Shown here in pieces: positions 20,197-28,031 of a stretch of 28,031 nt of DNA (within the stretch, counting starts at the first letter, position 1; every line of letters starts with the position of its first letter). The DNA is from Aureococcus anophagefferens. Taxonomy: Eukaryota > Sar > Pelagophyceae > Pelagomonadales > Pelagomonadaceae. Made by a program: the position numbers and the translations under genes. A model generated the notes under the pieces. That model was not told the origin of the DNA. It saw only the letters and a list, made by a program, of their open reading frames with translations, and searched no databases. The stretch covers positions 586,319-614,349 of the forward strand of contig NW_008705580.1 in assembly GCF_000186865.1 (NCBI RefSeq). The letters run 5' to 3'.

Positions 20197-20721
20197 AACC
20201 GGCGCTGCGGAATAATGGTTACGGATTGGGTAGCTCTAGTATTCCGACTCGGGGAACCGGAGTATTACCGCAGCGCTGCGAACTAGCCAAATCGGTATTA
20301 TCGAAAGCCATCATTGTCAGAATCCGAGTATGCTAGTATGATGCACCAGCATAGTATAGCATGAGCATAGCCAGTATAAGGCAGACTTAGCATAGCCAGC
20401 ATAGGCCAGTATGAGCGTCCCACTGCGGCATAGGGAGGATAGCATAGTCCCGAGTTATGTAATTAATCTAAGCCCCGTACATCAACTTGACGTTAAGGTA
20501 CAGTCCGTAGTAGCAGGATAAGCACAGTGGGTGAAGGTCCAGGAAGACTCTCCGTCTATTACAGTGCGGGACGCAACTATAACAGCATACGGAGAATACC
20601 CCCCGCAAAATTTCCCGCGATCGAGCTAATCACACTGCAGGGGCGCCTGCCTTGTGCCCAACAAGGCTCGTCTAACCATTCGATACGAAAGGCCGAGTGT
20701 ATCGTTTCCTAACGGTTTTGT
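20197..20721. promoter_or_regulatory. Divergent promoter region, B56 / CC2D2A
   Basis: A 525-bp spacer between two start codons pointing away from each other, so it should carry both promoters. No clear TATA box. Its middle part (20320-20450) is a cluster of imperfect short repeats described separately. Nothing gene-like is seen. Confidence 0.6.
20322..20450. repeat. Imperfect GCATAGCCAGTAT-type repeat cluster
   Basis: AGCATAG or close variants recur at least six times, several extended to AGCATAGCCAG.AT, with irregular spacing. It could be a decayed minisatellite or clustered binding sites in the shared promoter. Confidence 0.7.
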
Positions 20722-23700
20722 ATGGATAGTCCGCCTGGATCGCCTTCGGAGCCCGGATTTGCGCGCGCGCATCTAGTCCAGCGCACGCAAGCGCGCCGAG
20801 CTATACGTCACGGCAATGGCGTGCGGTCGGACGGCATTGGCCCGCGCTCACTACTCAAACAACGCAAACAAGATAAGCAAATACTTCATGACGGCGCCGT
20901 CGACGACGATTTGACGTCCGACGCTAGCTTGGACTTAGCCGGCGATGCAAGTGTTCCACAAGTAATTGATCTCCAGGTTGACGGTGTGCTTGTTCATGTT
21001 CCGTCTTCTCACAGAGTCTTCTTGTTATCTTCCCTATTTGCAGATGCCATGCTTCTTGGGAAGGCGGAGCGCGAAGGGCTGGTTGATTTTACAATATCCC
21101 AAGGCGAGGGTGATTTATACTCAGTCGTCCATATTTGGGCGCACAAGATGATTTTTGGGCACGTATTTAAATGGATCAGATTGATCCCTTCAACCAAGAC
21201 ACTATTGAAAACCGTTAAACACTGGTGTGGTTGTGTCGGTGTCACAGGTGCTGATAACAAGCAAGAGCCCCAATTAGAGCTATTTTGTAAATCACCACAC
21301 CTCTGGGGGACATCACATGTTGGCCTGTATACACCTGTACCTCCGCCCAAAGCACGTGCTATTCTTCAAAGTGGCAGCGCAAAAGCGAGTAGTAGGATTG
21401 TCTACGAGGCTGCCACAATCTTTGCGGACGAGGATGACTTTAAGTGCGACAATCATGCTTTTCAGAGTTCAGTTGTACAGAGTTTCCATAACCGATTTTT
21501 TTGTGAAGGTTCATTGAGAGTCGGCACTGACCCACTAGAGCATTATAACCGGCGACCTCCTCTATGCTACTCTGCTGAACACAATTCACTAAGACAAAAA
21601 TGTTCCCACCTTGAATTCATTGTTCGACAACCCGGAATCGCTGAACACCTCGCCACATCACCTCTCGCCGAGTTGAGCTTGCAAGTCAAACGCATTGCGC
21701 TTCTCGATCATCCCCTATTCAGCTCAGAGGATCGACTCTATGCGCAATTGCGTTTATTGTATGGAGAATATCATCGCCATCTAAAAGCTCAAAAGTGCAA
21801 CTATTTCAAGCTCAGACTCCAAACATTGCTCAGCACAGCCAAATTGTGCGAGCAATCGACAGATCAGTGCCCTGGAAGTTCTGGGGCCAAACTAAACAAG
21901 AAATTAGGCATGGACTGCATTTTGACGTTGAGCATGCTAGCAGCCGAGGAGCAAAGTGCCGTCCAACTCGCTGAGGCCCTTTACACGACATGGAATCAAC
22001 TCAAAGGTTTGCGTCAACACCAGCAGTTTACTTCAACGCCAGCAAAACTAGTCGCCATTAACGTTCGCGGTGCACATCATCCTAACTCAGCAACAAACCC
22101 GCTGCCTTCTAATGTGGAGCTGCTGGACAAGTTTGAAGCCATGCTAGGTTGGATAGCAACTCATGCCTGTTTTGAGAAGAATAACTCTGTCAGCCACTCA
22201 AGGACTAAACTTGAACACAGTTGTATACTATCTCTATTCAAGAAATATAAACGCATCCTAATTTCAACATCTGATTTTGTTTTGAAATTATACACAACCG
22301 CCGAGCTCACGTATGATGACAACAAAATTCTGCCAATCCAAGAGGTTATGCGTCGTCGTCGTGTCCGACAACAGCGCCTCTATGCAAAATTGGTCGCCAA
22401 TGGACGTCAGGTTAATGCCATGCAAGCCCAAGCCATTGAGTGGCCGGCGTTTATAATTCAGCTGGACCAGACCCTTAGACTGAGAGTCTCAAAGCGACCT
22501 GTGCGATTTGAGATCCAACTTTGGCAACTGCGAGTCATAGCTGACTTACAACTCGCATCGATATTCGTACCTGTCCCTGGAATGTCTCCCGATTTCGACG
22601 CCTCGACGACTTATTCCCTTGCGCCAGTGACCGAGTGGATTCAATTTGCATCATCGCGTGTCAAATGGGATGTGAATTTTGTGATTGGTGATGATGTTGA
22701 AGTGTTCTTAGTCTCCAATAGAAGCAATACTACGCGGCTTCTCCATCGTATCACTGGCCAGGAGCAAAATGGAAGTGACGGTGCCTGGGTAGCTGGTGTC
22801 ATAGTTGCTGTACGATGGAACTGTTATGATGTTCATGTACAAAATCGGCTTCTGCGTGCGATACCACCATCCCGTGTTCGACGCAATGGGGCCATCTTCG
22901 AAGTGCGCCAGCGCCAACTGACCGGATCAGCATTAGTCTCTCTCCAATGGGTAACGAATGACACACGATTGGGCGCCCTTGGGTGGGCCGACCCTCAGAC
23001 AAGTGGTGGATATGCCGAAATGCCAAATCTCCCCCCAAGGCCAAAGGAAGCGCCCAGTCATTCGAATAGTGATAGGTGCTCGTTGTTAACAGCTGAGGCA
23101 TCACACCCCTACTCGCACGTCTCTGAGAATTCATATCGGTATACTCGCAAAAGTGGCTCCTCGAGCTCCTTTGATCCCAATGACCCAAGGAATGCATCCT
23201 TACTAACTCGAGTCATTGCTAGTGCCATGAATATTTTGAATCTAATGCACGTCTTTCGCATTGATGGTGCAAACTTAAGATTAGGATTTTCTCCTCCAAA
23301 AAGCAATGTTCATGCTTCACATGAATCATCCTCTAGGGACATGTCTGAAGATCACACATATCAATGCTCTAGTTTTCGACACCGCCTGTTGCGCTTGAGA
23401 GCAAATCAACCCAAGCTTTTTACTGAGCCCATCCCAGCCTCTGAGGGTGCTTCTTTCGCGGACGCCCGGCTCCAAGGATGCATTGCTGCTAATGACAAGC
23501 GTAGTAAACGAGCAGTAAATGTGGATGAAACTACCAAGGGTGTTTCAGAGAATTTTAATGCAAGAAGTGGCAAAAAAACGGGAAAACACGTGCTTGCCTT
23601 TGTACAGAGGGTTCAAGACTGCGTCGCAGAACGAAGTCGCTCTCTGACAAATATGCGACTCCCCCTTGGTGCGCTCGTTAGTGAAGGAACCCCGCTGCCT

Positions 23701-25853
23701 CAATTGCGCAGTCGTGGCTTGGTTGATGTTGCTCTGGAATTTACATCTCGCCGCCGTCGATCGCTGAGGCCCCCACGGCAGCGAAGGTCGGCTATCGTAC
23801 CTCTGGTCAACGACTGCTCCCTTCTTGTTCAAGTAATCTCTGCACACCACCGCCCTTTAGACCTAGAAAATACCACGAGCGATCAGACTGACTTCAAAAA
23901 CTTACCGGCAACGAGCCGGCAAAAGGCAAGTAGCGCATGGTTGGATTCCGGGAGTTTTGTATCTGCTACCTTCCAGGAACACCGCCGTCGAACCATGCTG
24001 GCCATGGGACATACACCTCGGTGGAAGGAGATTCTCGATCTACCATTTACCCCACCCCTTGGTGACTTTTCCCCAACAAACCTCATGCAAGTGAGCGACA
24101 CTTTAAGATTGGGTCTGTTCTCAGAAACAATGACAGCTTCGGCAAGATCGGTCGAGGGCCATGTTCGAACCAATCCCCAAAGGAATGACAATTCCGACGA
24201 GACAGGTGATATCACCATTAGGCGATCATTTGTGGGAGATCTGGAAATTCCTTTCACAACGCTGTATTGTAATGGGGGCGCCGAAGGGCTATTAGAGGGT
24301 GTTTTTCGTTTGAGAAATCCAGCGATCCATCTCAATGCTAGCAAGTTCCATGTGGGTCAAGAGACGCGGACTATTCAACAGGATTCAGTCATTTCATACA
24401 TACACCTCGCCATTTTTCTACGCCCACCGTTAGCGGCACCCGATAAACTACCCGTGGTGGTGTCCTCACTGGAGGAAGAAGGTCTTATTCGCTATGGTGT
24501 CAACTGGGTTCAACAACTGCGACTTTTTCTCGAGAACATAAGTGATGTTGTAAAGCGACCAGTGGATAGTCGCATTCAAAATCGGTTAATCGAGGTCTTT
24601 GGAAACAACATGCAAGGAGATGCTGTGCTCATCTGCCGCTACCTTACACCTCAACAACCGCCTCCAGGCGTGGACACGTCCTACAGGGCCGCGCGATTTG
24701 TGAGTTTGATTCCATTTTTAGACGACTGGCAATCCTTTGGCTGCGCAAATCTCGACGTCTGGTGTACTTCACAAGAGTTTCTCGACATAGGCGCTGGAGA
24801 CTGGGAAGAGCATGGAATTCTTCTACACAATTTTGTGTGGTGGCTTCAGCTAGAAGCCAAAGTACCTGCTTCCAGCTCGGACATCTTTCTCGTGATAGGA
24901 TCCGGTATACCAGAAGGTGATACAGTCTATGTCATGCAACGACAACAACAGTACTCGGCTCTAGATGGCACGGGGATTCTCCTTTGGAATGCATGCACTG
25001 GTCACGTATTTAATGCCCTTGATAGACGGTGCCCGCTTGTAGACATTGGTTGCGTTGTCACTGGCGAAAATATACATGCCAATTTACAAGGGATCAGAGC
25101 ATTGCACTTGCTCACTTATAACTTCAACGATGGGGAACTCTGGCGTCCGTTTTTTGCAACCAAGCCGCCTAATCCCATTGCGTGTGGTGGTTATGTGTGC
25201 GTATGTAATCCTGGTCCAGTCCAAATGTCTCGACCTGTGAATCTCATGTCAGTACAGGACCAACGACTGCTTTACGATGCTCCCGATATCCTCTACGCAG
25301 AAGCAATTCAAAGTGATCTTGCGAATGAGATCAAGGTGCGTGGCTTTTTGGGTATATTTGCTGAGTCTAGTTCCACAGAGGAGGGTGCGTCAGAGCCGTG
25401 CAATGCAAAAAGAGAAGCATGCAACTACATCTTTTAGCATTGATTTTTCTCGAAGACTACAAAAGTGCGTCTGGCATACCGTTCTTGCGTCATTCTTGTC
25501 TATTGCGCAGCTTACTACCAACACTTGAAAATTTACAAGAGGCAAATAGACTTTCACGTCCTGCACTTGAGCAACATAAGGCAGATGCTTCAGCCGAGGT
25601 GCAGATGTGGGACCTTGATGCTATGGCATTCAACGTGCCGTATACTGACACCAACACGATTACCTCACGCATATTGGCCACAAACATTCACGACAACCGA
25701 CGCCGAGATGTTCAATTTGTCGTTGGAGTTTATGTGCATCCAATTATCCATCGTATCTTTTCTGTCAGTCTGCTCCGGATATCACTCTGCACTGACGCTG
25801 TTGGTTCGTAGGTCTGGGTTTACTACGGCACTATCAGCCCCAGGAACCCCTAG
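20722..25853 (+). CDS. CC2D2A: CC2D2A-like ciliary transition-zone protein, 4 exons
   Basis: Component of the MKS complex that gates the ciliary transition zone. Exons 20722-25335, 25379-25464, 25511-25763, 25812-25853 (4995 nt, 1664 aa; human CC2D2A is about 1620). The N-terminal 1000 residues are only weakly conserved. A C2 domain runs from about 1031 (LLVQVISAHHRPL) through SFVSATFQEHRRR, TPRWKEILDLPF and LRLGLFSE. A transglutaminase-like domain starts near 1323: RFVSLIPFLDD, a GDWEEHGILLHNF block, LVIGSGIPEGDTVYVMQR, LLWNACTGHVFNALDRRCPL and GENIHANLQ. The small 3' exons supply LLPTLENLQE, MAFNVPYTDT, DVQFVVGVYVHP and the VWVYYGTIS end, matching the family C-terminus. Introns are 43, 46 and 48 nt, all near the 3' end. 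With IFT74 it implies a ciliated cell. Confidence 0.93.
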
Positions 25854-26094
25854 CCCCAGTGGGGTCAAGGGGGGAAGTTTAGTAGGCAATGAGGACAAGT
25901 ACCCACCACCCACCCGCCCGCGCACTTCCGGGTGCGCCTGGCAGGCCTGCCGCTGGCGGGGGGGGGGGGTGTTTCCGATCTGCCTCTTATCTACTTCACC
26001 TCAGGCTTCATCCAACTGCACCTTCATCCAACCCAGTTTCGAAAACTAACTAGGTCGAAAACCAAGCAACCCCGGGGCAACTATTCATAATATT
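25854..26094. promoter_or_regulatory. Spacer before the ENTH gene with G-run and palindrome
   Basis: Holds an 11-G run (25958-25968) and the perfect palindrome GGCAGGCCTGCC (25940-25951). It should contain the CC2D2A 3' end and the promoter of the ENTH-domain gene. No other feature. Confidence 0.5.
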
Positions 26095-27756
26095 ATGGCG
26101 AATTTGGCGTACCTTGACAAAGTGCGAAACGCGGCGGAGGACGCGTATATGACCGTGTCACAGGATTCACACCTACTTTAACTCGCACACAGGTATGGCC
26201 ACGCACGAGGAATGCGAGATGAAACAGAGAGGAAAGTGTTTGAGGCGTTGAATAACAAGAACTGGGGCGCATCGTCCACGACTTTAAACGATATCGCAAG
26301 AGAGACGTATTCGTATGATAAGTTTCAGAAAATATTCAAGCTCATCTGGGAGGCTGCTGACTCGCCGCCCAGGAATTGGCGTAAGGTTTTCAAGTCTTTG
26401 ATGCTTTGTGAATATCTGGTCAAGAATGGCTGTGAGCGTTGTGTTGATGAAATTCGCGACCACTCGTTTCGAGTACGCCAGCTACAGGATTTTAATTACT
26501 ACGAAGATAAGCTTGATCGGGGCCAGGGAGTACGAGAAAAAGCTAAGCAGCTCGTAGAATTGCTCGTTGACAATGACGTAGTTCGCGAGGCGAGGGAGAA
26601 TGCGAAACGGCTCCGAGATAAATTTGTGGGGCATGGCTCCGGGAATAGATTCAGTGGACAGGGCGGGGGATCACCTTTACGTGGCCATCTAAACTCGGGC
26701 GGGGGGTACTCTGATAACAATATCAGCAGTACCCGATACTCTGACAAGAGCGACTTGAGCGTCGGCGCTAGCTACTCGGACCGCAGTTCTCCATCAGACG
26801 CCTCTGGCCGATATGACTCAGAGCCTATAATTGAACCCACCGATCCAGCTCCATTGCGAATCAGGCCCAAGCTTAGAACAATGCCCCTCATCAAGTTGAA
26901 GTCTGATACTACATCAGGCACAGTGGTCGATACATCGTCGACGTCCGATCCTGCACCCATGCAAGATCTCTTCACGGAACAAGCGCTAGAATCACATTCA
27001 TATATGGGCGCCACACACAGCGCATTACCTGCCCAAGACTCTGCCTTTGATCCACGCGGTGAAATCGTTCACTCTGAGGGCCACCCAGGAACATCAGGCG
27101 AGAGTCAATATCAGCCTTTTGCTGCATCTTTTGATACGCATATGCAGTTGCCGCAGCCGCCACAATCGCTGCAGCTGCAGCAGATGTCAAAGCCAGCGAC
27201 CTCGATGGCATCTCAGCAGCCACCATTGGCTCAGTTACCGACGCAGCCTCAATTCCCCGCCTACTTGCAGCAGCCCGAAGCATCACCAGCGCTTCCTTTC
27301 GGTGAAGGATTCACGACGCAGGCGCCTGCAAATGATGATTTCGGTGAATTTTCGGCGTGCCCACAACCGACCGTACTACTGGCGGAGGCCACCGCCGTGC
27401 CCACAATTTCAGCAGACAACATGAGTTCCCTTTGCTCTCTCGATTCACTCTCACTAAATGGATCAACGCCCCTCTCAAATTCCCAAGCGACTTGCAATCG
27501 AGGCCTAGACAAGCTGGCCTACGCTCAACATGCAGCCTTCACCGGCCTTGATGGCTTTTCCACGGCACCACAGCCCATGCGTCCTAGTGCTATGCATCCT
27601 CCAGGCACACTGAAGCCTAACTACACTCACCCCCCCTATACCATGGGACAGACCAGTCTAAGCCCGGGCGGCCAATCCCAGCAGTCACAGCTCGCAGCAA
27701 ATTATTCAACACAGATGTTTTATAACGGCCAGATTTTCCAACAGCAAGATTTGTGA
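26095..27756 (+). CDS. ENTH-domain (epsin-like) clathrin adaptor, 2 exons
   Basis: Exons 26095-26156 and 26193-27756 (1626 nt, 541 aa; intron 36 nt). The ENTH domain (about 1-155) binds phosphoinositides and bends membrane. It shows KVFEALNNKNWGASSTTLNDIA, NWRKVFKSLMLCEYLVKNGCERCVDEI (family block, about 80-105), and GQGVREKAKQLVELLVD. A Gly/Ser/Asp-rich linker and a Gln/Pro-rich disordered C-terminal half follow. DDFGEF at about 402-407 fits the DFGxF-type acidic-phenylalanine motif recognised by gamma-adaptin/GGA ear domains, which suggests a trans-Golgi/endosomal role like epsinR rather than plasma membrane. I see no NPF or DPW repeats and no clear ubiquitin-interacting motif. The exon join adds about 9 residues before the second helix, so its exact phase is uncertain. 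Confidence 0.94.
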
Positions 27757-28031
27757 AGGCTATTTTATTCGTGGAGTGTGTCGTTACTCGACGATACTTC
27801 ACAAATGACCAGCCTCTAATATTACATCAGAGAAACCGATAAGGACTGGACCAAAAGACTCCTACAAGTTCACCAGCAGACTCACCTTCCATATGGTGTG
27901 CCCTCCTGGGCGATAGGTAGCGACGTTCATGTTCTTCGCCGCTCTCGCTAGTCGCGCTCATCTGCCCACTGATTGATCACTTTCTTCTCGATGCGAAGCC
28001 GCGTGCGCCCCGCAACCCCCCCCCCCCCCCC
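27757..28031. other. Terminal non-coding stretch ending in poly-C
   Basis: No gene seen. The window ends within a C-run of at least 16 (28016-28031), probably where sequence assembly stopped. Confidence 0.6.

Noticed and set aside
20322..20450. A CRISPR-like array
   Set aside because: Repeats are short, imperfect and irregularly spaced, in a eukaryotic promoter.

Overview
This is nuclear DNA from a eukaryote, most likely a flagellate alga with a complex plastid of red-algal ancestry (a photosynthetic stramenopile or similar). Four things point there. (1) Nearly all recognisable genes become full-length only after removing very short GT-AG introns (33-76 nt; I place 23). (2) Leucine biosynthesis is present (2-isopropylmalate synthase). 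(3) Two enzymes begin with a short hydrophobic leader followed by an 'ASAF'-like site (Ala-Phe in the tryptophanyl-tRNA synthetase, Ala-Trp in the isopropylmalate synthase), the usual signal for complex plastids. (4) Cilium genes IFT74 and CC2D2A are present, so the cell should make flagella at some stage. The exact lineage is inference.

Layout, left to right. Minus strand: isopropylmalate synthase (166-2242); a 2.7-kb gene-poor stretch with LTR-like and repeat debris; a NELF-B (COBRA1) homologue carrying an internal bromodomain (4910-6802); repeat debris; organellar tryptophanyl-tRNA synthetase (7326-8489); a GC-rich gene-poor stretch; IFT74 (10657-12540). Plus strand: a DOT1-like methyltransferase (13617-14772). 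From 15161 to 18293 lies a GC-rich mobile-element island bounded by 160-bp inverted repeats; it holds a retrotransposon gag-like fragment and a hAT-like transposase N-terminus facing each other. Then PP2A regulatory subunit B56 (minus, 18416-20196) is divergent from CC2D2A (plus, 20722-25853), followed by an ENTH-domain (epsin-like) protein (plus, 26095-27756). The window ends in a poly-C run.

The genes do not form one pathway: this is an ordinary eukaryotic neighbourhood of housekeeping, ciliary, chromatin and trafficking genes, with transposon relics between them. Two items deserve most attention. One is the NELF-B/bromodomain fusion, where the bromodomain sits at a precise internal point of the NELF-B fold and keeps its acetyl-lysine pocket residues. 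The other is the inverted-repeat island, whose arm sequence also occurs as a decayed copy near 7.1 kb. All exon joins were worked out by hand from reading frame, splice dinucleotides and remembered family sequences; I could run no searches.
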